DNA from: Pyrinomonas sp040289685
GTDB lineage: Bacteria; Acidobacteriota; Blastocatellia; Pyrinomonadales; Pyrinomonadaceae
Assembly: GCF_040289685.1 (NCBI RefSeq)
Contig: NZ_PSLQ01000072.1
Coordinates: forward strand, 1-16,061
DNA length: 16,061 nucleotides
Direction of reading: 5' to 3'
The stretch's first letter is position 1. Each line of letters opens with the position of its first letter. Positions 1-7,029 of the stretch are shown piece by piece. The notes below the pieces were generated by a model that was not told the origin of the DNA, ran no database searches, and saw only the letters and a list, made by a program, of their open reading frames with translations. Made by a program: the position numbers and the translations under genes.

Positions 1-149
1 TTGCCATCGCTTTGCCGGAAGGCGTGTGGCGTATCGAAGTCGCGCCTGATGGCGAAGGGGGGCGGTGGTTCACATCGAATTTGTTAACCGTGCAGGCGTC
101 AGATAGTCCTTTGCAAGTGATCCTGAAACCACCAGCAAAGCGAAAATGA
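1..149 (+). CDS. C-terminal fragment of a beta-rich protein (5' end outside window)
   Basis: The frame that begins at base 3 is open from the left edge to TGA at 147-149 and gives 48 residues. It reads through GVWRIEVAPDGEGGRWFTSN and ends in a basic PPAKRK tail. The alternation of hydrophobic and polar residues (WRIEVAP, LLTVQAS, LQVILKPP) looks like the last strands of a beta-sandwich, as found at the end of carboxypeptidase-regulatory-like or Ig-like surface domains. That resemblance is only structural in style, and no family can be named from 48 residues. A good intrinsic terminator lies 22 nt after the stop, which supports this as a genuine gene end on this strand. Confidence 0.6.
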   Translation, partial: AIALPEGVWRIEVAPDGEGGRWFTSNLLTVQASDSPLQVILKPPAKRK

Positions 150-170
150 GCGAACCATCAAGAGAGCGCG

Positions 171-196
171 AAGCCCGGCTCAGCACCGGGCTTTTT
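171..196 (+). terminator. Rho-independent terminator after the left-edge gene
   Basis: A perfect 8-bp stem (AAGCCCGG at 171-178 with CCGGGCTT at 186-193) encloses a 7-nt loop and runs into five T residues (192-196). It sits 22 nt after the stop of the partial gene at the left edge. The following ORF is open straight through it in another frame, so the next gene probably needs its own promoter downstream. Confidence 0.85.
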
Positions 197-246
197 CATC
201 CTCTGTCCTGCTCGTACCGGCGGACGTCGGCGGCTTAATCGCAAGG

Positions 247-867
247 GTGGGGAAGACAGTTGCGGCTGTTCACACCTTAGTGGAAGCGGGAGTATCGGCG
301 ACAGTTGCCGGAATCGTTGGCAACGGTGTGCTCTTGGGCGGGAGTGTTGTGGTGGGAGCGATTAGTAGGCAGCAGCAAAGACGCAGCAGGCGCAGAGGCG
401 GGGAAGTGGCGAGAGGTCGAGCTGTGGCGCTGTCTGGAAGATTGCTCGCGCGATTCAACCTCGCGCGTGGAAGAGCGCTGAAACTCCTAGACGCTCCGGC
501 ATCAGACTGTGCCAAGTTCCTCGCAGCACATGGCTTCGACCCGCGAACAGTATCTCAGAACTTACGTTCTCATACACCATACGATCTGCTCAGATCATCG
601 AATAAGGAGAGTTTCGGCTTGCTTCACTTGAAAGACTTGCAGTCTCTAAAACCAAATGCAGCCACTTCTGACTCAGGCAACACTTACTACACAAGAAAGG
701 GTCTAACCACACCCACATTAATACACGAGACCTTACACCGACTTAATCCTAAGCTGTCTGACTTAGACATCGCCCAACGATTAGGGGTCAGCGAACAGGT
801 TTATACCAGTAGTGGACAAGGAAGCGCGATCATCGACAGAACACTAGAGAAAGGCGGATGCAAATGA
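247..867 (+). CDS. Orphan HExxH protein resembling an Rhs-type C-terminal peptidase/toxin tail
   Basis: This 206-residue ORF has a zincin-type HExxH motif, HETLH, at about residue 162 within TPTLIHETLHRL. It ends in RTLEKGGCK, with the Gly-Cys ending I associate with peptidase-like tails of Rhs and other polymorphic toxin proteins in Acidobacteriota (from memory, not searched). Residues 10-40 are hydrophobic and Gly/Val-rich; residues 40-56 are strongly basic. The region around residues 85-125 (CAKFLAAHGFDPRTVSQNL) fits the helical part before the metal site in such tails. No good ribosome-binding site precedes the GTG start, and there is no methionine anywhere after residue 1. That is what one expects of a tail detached from a longer parent. 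The true start may be another GTG or TTG. The second half is lower in GC than its surroundings. Peptidase activity and toxin role are inferred. Confidence 0.6.
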   Translation: MGKTVAAVHTLVEAGVSATVAGIVGNGVLLGGSVVVGAISRQQQRRSRRRGGEVARGRAVALSGRLLARFNLARGRALKLLDAPASDCAKFLAAHGFDPRTVSQNLRSHTPYDLLRSSNKESFGLLHLKDLQSLKPNAATSDSGNTYYTRKGLTTPTLIHETLHRLNPKLSDLDIAQRLGVSEQVYTSSGQGSAIIDRTLEKGGCK

Positions 868-870
868 TGT

Positions 871-1371
871 ATGACTCCAAGAACTGTTAAGACTAGATTG
901 TATCTAGCGCCCTTAATTCTTTCGACTCTCAGCTTGAATCCCTTTCCGGCTACGGTCAGTAACTTCTCCAGCAATGATTGTTGCCGTCCTCTGGAAGCTG
1001 GAGCATCTGACTGCCCTAGTACATCTCTCGATTATAGGGTCTGGAGAACTGTACGCTCGGAGGATGATGATGGCGAAATATACCTGTCCTTTGTGAGCGT
1101 CAAGAAAGACCTGTTCAACCGTGAATGTATGTCTGAGCTGTCAGAGCGGCTAAAACAGAGGTTCAGGCGAAAGAGTAGAATCAAGGCATTTTTGTTTGAC
1201 AATGATAAAGTTGCTGAAGGGTATGCGAAGGGCAAGTACGAAGGTAGAGACCTGCATCTACTAATGCGCGGAATGTTCTACTACGACATCAGTAAACGGC
1301 AGGGTTATATCAAGTTCTCATCCGCAGAGGGCAAACCGTGGGATGAGGTGACGGTAAAGCTGTCTCGCTAA
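871..1371 (+). CDS. Small secreted protein, probable partner of the preceding HExxH protein
   Basis: The ATG lies 3 nt after the stop of the upstream gene, so the two are almost certainly co-transcribed and perhaps translationally coupled. The 166-residue product begins with a basic then hydrophobic stretch (KTRLYLAPLILSTLSL, residues 7-22) followed by PFPATVS, which looks like a Sec signal peptide. A Cys pair (residues 37-38) follows. The mature part has two clear segments. One is IYLSFVSVKKDLFNRECM with a helical SELSERLKQRF continuation; the other is a C-terminal FYYDISKRQGYIKFSS stretch. I remember similar small exported proteins next to Rhs-like peptidase tails in Blastocatellia, but cannot verify it. 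An immunity or accessory role is inference from position only. GC is lower than in the genes to the right, consistent with acquisition as a two-gene module. Confidence 0.65.
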   Translation: MTPRTVKTRLYLAPLILSTLSLNPFPATVSNFSSNDCCRPLEAGASDCPSTSLDYRVWRTVRSEDDDGEIYLSFVSVKKDLFNRECMSELSERLKQRFRRKSRIKAFLFDNDKVAEGYAKGKYEGRDLHLLMRGMFYYDISKRQGYIKFSSAEGKPWDEVTVKLSR

Positions 1372-1400
1372 CTCTCCACAAGAACAACTAAAGCTTGGCA

Positions 1401-1437
1401 TCGGTAGCATTGAGTGTCGAATTCACCGAGCGTTTTT
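1401..1437 (+). terminator. Weak candidate terminator after the two-gene module
   Basis: TCGGT (1401-1405) can pair with ACCGA (1425-1429) and a run of five T follows at 1433-1437, 30 nt after the stop of the secreted-protein gene. The stem is only 5 bp and the loop is long, so this is tentative. Confidence 0.3.
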
Positions 1438-1565
1438 CAATTTGCTGCACCGCTTCTAGCCTGATGGGGACAGTCTAACGACGCAAGCGGGCGCGTATGA
1501 AGTGGGTGCGCCGTGAGCCAATGGGCGAAAGAGCGAGCGATTGACGGACCGGGCGGGGAGCTGTC

Positions 1566-1718
1566 GTAAAGTTTGAACTCGCGTCGTCGCGCTCAATTCA
1601 TAAAGAGCTTCGTAATCATGATGCTGTTGTAAAGTTTGAACTCGCGTCGTCGCGCTCAATTCATAAAGAGCTTCGTAATCATGATGCTGTTGTAAAGTTT
1701 GAACTCGCGTCGTCGCGC
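1566..1718 (+). repeat. 63-bp direct tandem repeat, 2.4 copies
   Basis: Copy 1 (1566-1628) and copy 2 (1629-1691) are identical over 63 bases. Copy 3 (1692-1718) repeats the first 27 bases and then diverges. Each copy begins GTAAAGTTTGAACTCGCGTC. The unit contains TTCATAAAGAGCTT (copy 2: 1660-1673), and just beyond the array AAGTTCTTTATGAA (1728-1741) is its reverse complement at 13 of 14 bases. The block can therefore fold into a long hairpin. Exact identity of two copies suggests recent duplication. No protein function is assigned. Confidence 0.9.
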
Positions 1719-1814
1719 CGACTCTTCAAGTTCTTTATGAACAGGCGGCCAGATGGTTTGGGGAGCTATTTCGAGGTTACGGTGCGTTTAGCCGAAAGCG
1801 TGGTAACGGAGGAA

Positions 1815-2456
1815 CTACGGGATACTGACTGGATTGTCCGGAGTGTTGATGAAATCGCTGCCTTCGACGCGCGGAGGTTGCCCGGGCAAATGAGGTGGTG
1901 ACGGCGGACGGCGTTCCCCGATGTTCGATTCGAAGGCGATTTCGCGTCCTTGGCTGCCGCTGCGAAGACGTATGGGACGCGCTACGACCCACAAACGCGC
2001 AGGGATGATCAGGGTGAAATGTCCTTTCTCTCCGGGGGCGAGATCCGTCGGCACAAGTGGCACTGACTGGATCTCAACAGCGCCTTCAGCGCGTGGCACG
2101 AGTTCGACTTCAACGCTGAGCTTTTCGAGAGGCGAAGTCGAGCGGTTGACTACTGTCCCAGAAATAACCGCGCGATCCTTTTGAGTGCGCGCTTCGTCAA
2201 CAAGAATGAGCGCAAGGGGTGGGGAGGGAGGCGGGACAGCCGTTTGTTGCTGATCCCAGCGTTGTTGATTCCGGTGTTGCAAGTAAAAGTATCCGCTGAC
2301 CAACGCCGCCGACGCGACGAGCGCGCAACAGACGGCGATGGCACGCTTGCCCCATTCGCGCTTGCCGGTTCCTTCTTTGGAGAAGATAGTGCTCATGCTT
2401 TCACGCGCTGACGGAAACGTTCGCTTCGGCTCACACGGCAGGTTTTCATAACTCAT
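1815..2456 (-). CDS. Single-pass membrane protein with periplasmic beta domain
   Basis: Starting from the ATG at 2456 the product is 213 residues; an in-frame TTG at 2474 and an ATG at 2396 are alternative starts, and none has a strong ribosome-binding site. One transmembrane helix (AIAVCCALVASAALVSGYFY) lies about residues 40-59 after a basic stretch, which predicts the N-terminus in and the rest outside. After a proline-rich linker (VPPPSPP) comes a domain of roughly 75 residues: VISGTVVNRSTSPLEKLSV, then ELVPRAEG, then LAPGEKGHFTLIIPA. This is the layout of FxLYD/DUF3426-like beta-sandwich domains, in which a 'new interaction versus old' strand pattern and a 'PGE' turn recur. The C-terminus is low-complexity and proline-rich. 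It lies about 100 nt downstream of the next - strand gene and may share its transcript. No enzymatic function is evident. Confidence 0.7.
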   Translation of the reverse strand: MSYENLPCEPKRTFPSARESMSTIFSKEGTGKREWGKRAIAVCCALVASAALVSGYFYLQHRNQQRWDQQQTAVPPPSPPLALILVDEARTQKDRAVISGTVVNRSTSPLEKLSVEVELVPRAEGAVEIQSVPLVPTDLAPGEKGHFTLIIPARLWVVARPIRLRSGSQGREIAFESNIGERRPPSPPHLPGQPPRVEGSDFINTPDNPVSIP

Positions 2457-2562
2457 CGCCTTGGGAGCTTTCAAGCGCCGACGAAATCGTTCTGCTTCTG
2501 CTCGTGCAACGACTCTTCAGCATTGGATGCGTGCTTCAACGCCGTGAACCTTTCAGGATTTT

Positions 2563-3354
2563 TTACGGAGTGGGTCTGTCCGTTGGGCCACCGGCAAGTT
2601 TTTCGACGAGCGCGCGAAGGAACTCTTGCTCCGCTGCGCCTGTGCTTTGAAGTCTAATCCATTCGGCGCCCGAAATGCCATCGCTGCGCCCTTCGATGCG
2701 CGCGTTGACGGCGACGTTGGTGTTGTTGCCGTCAACGGGTTGCACTTCGATGATGAGGACGTAACGTCCGCGCGTCCAACCGGTGCCCGGCATGTCCGTG
2801 AGCTCAGCGTAGCGGCTCAATTCGGATGTCGCGACGATGCTCCCTTTGGCGAAAGTGTAAGGCTGCGTAATGAGCAGCCCTTCATCCGGCTTGGAAGCGG
2901 CCAGATCAAGCGTCAGGCGCCGCTCGCGCATCACGTCTTGAATGGCATTGATGACAGCATCGCGCCGTGCGGCGAAACGGTAGGGGTTGGGGAGTTCGAC
3001 CGTCGGCGGCGTGCGCCCCTTGCCGAAATCTATGCCGCGTCCGGCGCCAACGTTGACCTTTGCGCCGTTGTTGCCGGGCGCGCGCTCGGCACCGGCGTCG
3101 CGTATGCGTTCGTTCTGCGTATCGACGCCTTTCTCTTGGGCTTGCGCAACGATGCCGACGGCGAGAAAGACTAGGAGCAAAGCGAGCGAACGGAGTTTGG
3201 GCGCGCGCGATGCGGCGTGTGTAGACGGCGACCACTCGGGATAGCGCACAAGCGGAAGAGCTTTGAACGCGCCCGATCTTAGCCATTGATTGACTCGGTT
3301 CGGTTTCGCTCTTTGACCTTCGAGTGGTTTCATCGCACTGACGATCTGCTTCAC
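2563..3354 (-). CDS. Exported protein of unknown function with a BamC-like style C-terminal domain
   Basis: The GTG start at 3354 has a good ribosome-binding site (AAGGGG, 8-9 nt upstream), which supports the long 263-residue form. A hydrophobic segment LALLLVFLAVGIVAQAQ lies at about residues 57-73 and ends like a signal peptidase site (AQA-QE), so the N-region would be unusually long (about 50 residues). A shorter start at an in-frame GTG near residue 36 is possible. After a Gly/Asn-rich linker the C-terminal 140 residues contain NAIQDVMRERRLTLDLA, then DEGLLITQPYTF, and later GRYVLIIEVQPVDGNNTNVA. An amphipathic helix followed by strands ending in another helix (QEFLRALVEKL) resembles helix-grip lipoprotein domains. 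That is a fold-level impression only. The final PTDRPTP tail is disordered. It is probably periplasmic or envelope-associated. Confidence 0.7.
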   Translation of the reverse strand: MKQIVSAMKPLEGQRAKPNRVNQWLRSGAFKALPLVRYPEWSPSTHAASRAPKLRSLALLLVFLAVGIVAQAQEKGVDTQNERIRDAGAERAPGNNGAKVNVGAGRGIDFGKGRTPPTVELPNPYRFAARRDAVINAIQDVMRERRLTLDLAASKPDEGLLITQPYTFAKGSIVATSELSRYAELTDMPGTGWTRGRYVLIIEVQPVDGNNTNVAVNARIEGRSDGISGAEWIRLQSTGAAEQEFLRALVEKLAGGPTDRPTP

Positions 3355-3816
3355 AAACTTTTCCCCTTCGACAGGTGAGAGTCAGCATAAAACAACGTCC
3401 GGCTCAATGGCAAGAAGAGTTGCGCGACGAGCGCGTATGATTCGAGTTTTGTGAGACCGTGAGGATCGAGCAGTCACGCTTGATTCGCGTGTTATAAGGC
3501 AGTAAAGACGGGGCGAAATGTGCGGCGGGCGGGTTGTCGCCGAATGGTGTGGCGCGGGGGGCGCCTCAAGCGCGACAAGCCCCTTCATCCTTTGCGCACA
3601 TGGGCGACTTCTCGCGTTAGTTCATCACCGTTGGCGCGATAATCAGCAATCTGTTCCATGTAGTATCCTGACGTTCGCTATCGCGGCATGGTTCGGAGCG
3701 GCGAGAGCAACGGGCTGCGCTCTTGGTTCATCTGGAGCGCGATTACGTGAGAAGATGGGAGAGACATCTAATACTCTCAAGCATTATTCGCTCGTGTGGC
3801 GTTCGATTGAAGGGAT
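3355..3816. other. 462-nt gap with no supported gene
   Basis: Located between two - strand genes. Short ORFs are present on both strands but they overlap one another, lack ribosome-binding sites and have no recognisable sequence. I searched by eye for a tRNA T-arm (GGTTCRANNCC) with a matching acceptor stem and found none. Upstream regulatory signals for the exported-protein gene at 3354 presumably lie at the left end. Confidence 0.5.
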
Positions 3817-4875
3817 TCAGCGATTTTGTGCGTCGCGGCGGCGCTCCCAATCACGCAGGGCTTGCACGCCGCGCAAGAAATCCGCTTCGTTGTCATAGAA
3901 GTTGTGTGCGCCGTCGTCGCGCGTCGGTTCGCGCACGTAGTAGAGGTAATCGGTCTCGGATGGATTGAGCGCGGCCTCAATGGAACGCGCGCTAGGCGAG
4001 GCGACGGGGCCGGGCGGAAGCCCGACGACGCGGCGCGTGTTGTAGGGCGAAGCGCGGTCCAAGTCGCTTTGGTAGACCTTGCCGTCGCCGCGCCATTTAC
4101 CGGCCAGCTTTGAAGCGTAGACCACGGTTGAATCTATGCCGAGCGGCATGTTGCGGCGCAGACGGTTGTAGATGACCGAAGCGACCAGCGGGCGTTCCTC
4201 GTCGAGTTTGGCTTCGGTTTCAATCAACGAGGCGATGGTGACCACTTCGCGCACGGTCTGGTTGCGTGCGCGCGCTCGTTCGGCAAAGCGTTCTTGCCAG
4301 ACTTGACGAAAGCGCCGAACCATGGCGGCGATCATTTCGCGCGGTTTGACGTCCGGTGGGAAGCTGTATGTGTCTGGATAGAGGTAGCCTTCGAGATTGC
4401 GCGCCATGGGATCGAGGTCGCTGATGAGCGAGACATCATCCATCAATGCGAGCGCTTCTTGCGCGTTGATGCGGAGTTCTGGCAAGCGCGACATGGCGTC
4501 GGCGATGTCCCAGCGCGTCCATCCTTCAATGACCGTGAAGCGATTGAGGCGTTGTTCGCCCTCTTCGAGACGTCGAACGACTTCCAGCGGCGAGATGGGC
4601 GAGGGGAAGCGATACTCACCGGCTTTCAAACGGGCGCTAGTGCCGGTGGCGCGAAGGTATATGTACGTCGGCCACCAACGGCGGAGCACGCCGCGCGCGG
4701 TGAGTTCGGCGACGATCTGACGCGGAGACGAGCCGCGCGGGATGACGATGTACTCAGCGGCGTGCGCGTGCTCGACTGGCGCGCGAAGCTCGCGCACAAA
4801 CCACAGGGTCGCGCCCGCGCCGACCAGCGCGAGGAGGAAGAGCGATGCCAACAACAGAGATTTGCGGCGAGGCAT
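3817..4875 (-). CDS. mltG: Endolytic murein transglycosylase MltG (YceG-like)
   Basis: MltG is an inner-membrane lytic transglycosylase that cleaves nascent glycan strands and is thought to terminate glycan polymerisation. The 352-residue form from the ATG at 4875 starts with basic PRRK and one transmembrane helix (LLLASLFLLALVGAGATLWF, about residues 7-26), as usual in this family. A LysM-like subdomain follows (about residues 42-80, ending RATGTSARLKAGEYRF). The catalytic domain has the family signature EGYLYPDTY (residues 162-170) and ASLIETEA with the predicted catalytic Glu at 219, the counterpart of E218 in E. coli. Further hallmarks are IYNRLRRNMPLGIDST and YNTRRVVGLPPGP. A longer TTG-initiated reading from 4965 adds 30 residues without typical features, so I chose the ATG. 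ruvX lies immediately upstream on the same strand, and a mltG-ruvX neighbourhood is common in bacteria. Confidence 0.95.
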   Translation of the reverse strand: MPRRKSLLLASLFLLALVGAGATLWFVRELRAPVEHAHAAEYIVIPRGSSPRQIVAELTARGVLRRWWPTYIYLRATGTSARLKAGEYRFPSPISPLEVVRRLEEGEQRLNRFTVIEGWTRWDIADAMSRLPELRINAQEALALMDDVSLISDLDPMARNLEGYLYPDTYSFPPDVKPREMIAAMVRRFRQVWQERFAERARARNQTVREVVTIASLIETEAKLDEERPLVASVIYNRLRRNMPLGIDSTVVYASKLAGKWRGDGKVYQSDLDRASPYNTRRVVGLPPGPVASPSARSIEAALNPSETDYLYYVREPTRDDGAHNFYDNEADFLRGVQALRDWERRRDAQNR

Positions 4876-4989
4876 AGCGCAACAAAGTGTATAACAAAGC
4901 GCTGAAGAAAGCGGAGGCAACGCAGCGACCCACGAGATCGAGCTATTGCGGCCTCGCTTGGCCAATGTGCGCAGCCGTTTGAGCGATGA

Positions 4990-5466
4990 TCATTCGACTG
5001 CGATGCGTTGCGTCGGGGCTTGTGCGAGGAAATCGCGCAAGATGATGAGCGCGGCGGTGGAGTCCACTTTGGCGCGGCGCACGGCGCGCTTCAAACCGGC
5101 AGCGCGCAATTGCTCTTCTGCCTCGCGAGTGCTCAATCGCTCGTCTTGCAGATAGACGGGGAGGTTTGTTTGACGTGCGAGCTGTGCGGCGGCCAAGCGC
5201 GCACGGCGGGCGGCGTCGCCTTCGGTGCCGTCCATGCGTAGAGGCAACCCGACGACGATGACGCGCACGTCGAGTTCGGCGCAGAGCAGGGCGATGCATC
5301 GCGCGAAATCGCGCGACATCTTGATGGTCGAAAGCGGGCGCGTCGTTAAACCCAGTTCGTCGCAGACGGCCAGTCCGATGCGCCGCGCGCCGAGGTCGAC
5401 GGCGAGCACGCGCCCGAGAGGTGATCCCGGATCGAACGTTTCATCGGGGGTTGGAATCTTACCCAT
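4990..5466 (-). CDS. ruvX: Holliday junction resolvase-like RuvX/YqgF, pre-16S rRNA nuclease
   Basis: The RNase H-fold protein YqgF/RuvX is implicated in 16S rRNA 5'-end maturation and is widely annotated as a putative Holliday junction resolvase. Family motifs are in order: AVDLGARRIGLAVCDE (about residues 22-37, with the first catalytic Asp), VIVVGLPLRMDGTEG (about 74-88), DERLSTREAEEQL (about 109-121, Glu/Arg site) and KVDSTAALIILRDFL (about 138-152, last catalytic Asp). Length (158) is slightly above the usual 130-145 because of an 18-residue N-terminal extension (GKIPTPDETFDPG). The first residues of that extension and the start codon lie inside copy 1 of the 67-bp repeat array. The usual family start would be near the GTG of RVLAVDLG, so the annotated start is uncertain. 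mltG follows on the same strand. Confidence 0.93.
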   Translation of the reverse strand: MGKIPTPDETFDPGSPLGRVLAVDLGARRIGLAVCDELGLTTRPLSTIKMSRDFARCIALLCAELDVRVIVVGLPLRMDGTEGDAARRARLAAAQLARQTNLPVYLQDERLSTREAEEQLRAAGLKRAVRRAKVDSTAALIILRDFLAQAPTQRIAVE

Positions 5467-5613
5467 ATGACTTTAGCGCTGAAGTTGCGCCGCAGCTGAT
5501 TGCAAGCGTTTCCTCGGTTGGAATCTCACCCATATGACTTTAGCGCACGTCGCGCTGTTTTGGTTCAGCGCCGCGCCTCATTTGTCGGAATTCTCACCCG
5601 TATGACTTTAGCG
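5451..5613. repeat. Three 29-bp repeats with an exact 67-bp period (CRISPR-like spacing)
   Basis: Repeats lie at 5451-5479, 5518-5546 and 5585-5613. The shared core is ACCCATATGACTTTAGCG; copies 1 and 2 differ at one base, and copy 3 is more diverged (CCCGTATGACTTTAGCG core). The two intervals are both 38 nt (5480-5517 and 5547-5584) and share little sequence. Equal spacing, a degenerate last copy and unrelated intervals resemble a minimal CRISPR array. Against that, copy 1 contains the ruvX start codon, there are only three copies and no cas gene is in the window. I therefore class it as a regularly spaced repeat of unknown kind. Confidence 0.85.
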
Positions 5614-5745
5614 TTTTGCGGTCGCGCGTTGGGAGCGACCCGAAGCAGCGCGCATCGCCTTGCGGTGCGATGGTGCGCTGCTGTAACATCGAACTTCGAC
5701 GAATTGCGGGCGAACCGCCCTTGAGAAGAGGTAGTTTCATCCAAT

Positions 5746-7029
5746 ATGACCTTTCGAAGCAAGTTCATTCTCGTCGTCCTTTCAGCAGCGATTGCGCTTT
5801 ACGCCATTATCGGCGGTTGGTTCGCCACGCGGGCGCAACAGGGAAACGATCCCGGAGCGCAGTTGCGAATCTTCGAATCGGTGCTCTACCACATTCAAAA
5901 CGATTACGTGGACGAGCCCGACATGAGCAAGGTGCGCGCCGGTGCGCTGCGCGGTTTAGCTTACGGTTTGGACCCGTATTCGACCTACTTGACGGCTGAG
6001 CAGGTACAGCGGTATCGCGCTGGCGATGACAAAGAGAAGGTCGGCATCGGCGTCGAGCTATCGCAGGTCGCTTCGTGGCTCTATGTGATCGCGCCTGTCA
6101 AAGGCGGACCGGCTGAGCAGGCTGGGGTGCGTTCTGGCGACATCATCGAGTACATCGACGGACGCGCAACGCGCGACATCTCGCTTTATGAAGCTCAGCA
6201 GTTGCTCAAGGGTGCGCCTGGAACCGAGGTGAAGTTGCGGGTGTTGCGCGCAGGCAGTTCACCTTTGCAGCTCACGGTTAAACGCTCGCCAGTGAGAGTG
6301 CTTGTGGCCGAGGCGCGTTTGGAGACGGGCAAGATCGGCATCATCAAAGTCAACAGCTTGAGCGAGGGGGAAGCGGCCGATATCCGCGCGCGCCTTGAGG
6401 ATCTCGTCAAGCAAGGAGCACGCAAGTTGGTGCTCGATCTGCGTGGCGTTGCCGGCGGGTCGCTGACGGAAGCGGTGCGCGTCGCCAATTACTTCATCGG
6501 GGACGGGACGTTGGCGCAGACGGTGGGACGCAACAACCGCACGCTCAAGACTTTTCAAGCCGATCCGCAGCTCAAGCTCTTCGATGGTCCGGCTGTCGTG
6601 TTGATTGACCGTTGGACGGCTGGAGCTGCAGAAGTGATCGCCTCGGCTTTCATCGAGCGGAAGCGCGGCGATGTGGTGGGCGAGAAGAGCTTCGGTGCGG
6701 GGGCCGAGCAAGAACTCTTTACGTTGCGGGGCGGTGACGGATTGCTGTTAACGACGGTGAAGTGGGCCTCTTCCAGCGGCAAGCCGTTTCTCGGTGCGGG
6801 CGTGCAACCGACCGTGGAAGTCAAGCGGCCCGAATTGGCCGAAGCGATCGATCCGGATGATCTGACCGGCAACGACACGGACGAGGTGGTGCGTCCGCAG
6901 GACGGCAACAGGCCACAGAACGCTCCTGAAACCGGGCCAGCGCGGCCGCAGCCAGAGGACATGCAGCTGAAACGGGCGCTGGAGATCTTGCGCGCCAAGC
7001 CAGAAGGGTCGGCGCGACCCACTGCCTGA
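5746..7029 (+). CDS. CtpA-like S41 family protein, predicted catalytically inactive
   Basis: The 427-residue product has the layout of carboxy-terminal processing proteases. An N-terminal signal or anchor segment (FILVVLSAAIALYAIIGGWF, about residues 7-26) is followed by the helical DYVDEPDMSKVRAGALRG and LDPYSTYL signature, then a PDZ domain (about residues 95-175, including VGIGVELS and GVRSGDIIEYIDG). The S41 core has LVLDLRGVAGGSLTEAV. In active CtpA/CtpB/Prc the serine sits in a SASASE stretch, with Lys 25 residues later and Gln four after that. Here the stretch reads TAGAAE, so the Ser position is Gly293 (6622-6624), and SFGAGAEQ places Ala318 (6697-6699) where Lys should be. Only Gln322 remains. 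The fold appears intact and the reading frame undamaged. A PDZ-bearing scaffold or regulatory pseudoprotease is therefore likelier than a decaying gene. The C-terminal tail (QDGNRPQNAPETGPARPQPE) is disordered. Confidence 0.9.
   Translation: MTFRSKFILVVLSAAIALYAIIGGWFATRAQQGNDPGAQLRIFESVLYHIQNDYVDEPDMSKVRAGALRGLAYGLDPYSTYLTAEQVQRYRAGDDKEKVGIGVELSQVASWLYVIAPVKGGPAEQAGVRSGDIIEYIDGRATRDISLYEAQQLLKGAPGTEVKLRVLRAGSSPLQLTVKRSPVRVLVAEARLETGKIGIIKVNSLSEGEAADIRARLEDLVKQGARKLVLDLRGVAGGSLTEAVRVANYFIGDGTLAQTVGRNNRTLKTFQADPQLKLFDGPAVVLIDRWTAGAAEVIASAFIERKRGDVVGEKSFGAGAEQELFTLRGGDGLLLTTVKWASSSGKPFLGAGVQPTVEVKRPELAEAIDPDDLTGNDTDEVVRPQDGNRPQNAPETGPARPQPEDMQLKRALEILRAKPEGSARPTA

Larger units (their letters stand above)
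1372..1814. other. 443-nt gene-free gap with tandem repeats
   Basis: I see no convincing coding region here. The gap separates convergent transcription units: the two-gene module on + and the membrane-anchored protein gene on -. It holds the weak terminator near 1401 and the 63-bp repeat block at 1566-1718. ORFs crossing the repeat stay open only because the repeat length is a multiple of three. Confidence 0.7.

Noticed and set aside
3355..3816. Possible tRNA in the gap before mltG
   Set aside because: TTCGA-like strings occur, but no cloverleaf with matching acceptor and T-arm stems could be formed.
4294..4905. + strand ORF of 203 codons opposite mltG
   Set aside because: It overlaps a gene with unmistakable MltG signatures and has no recognisable protein features.
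5451..5613. True CRISPR array
   Set aside because: There are only three repeats, the first lies across a gene start, and no cas gene or leader is visible. I kept it as a regular repeat rather than calling CRISPR.
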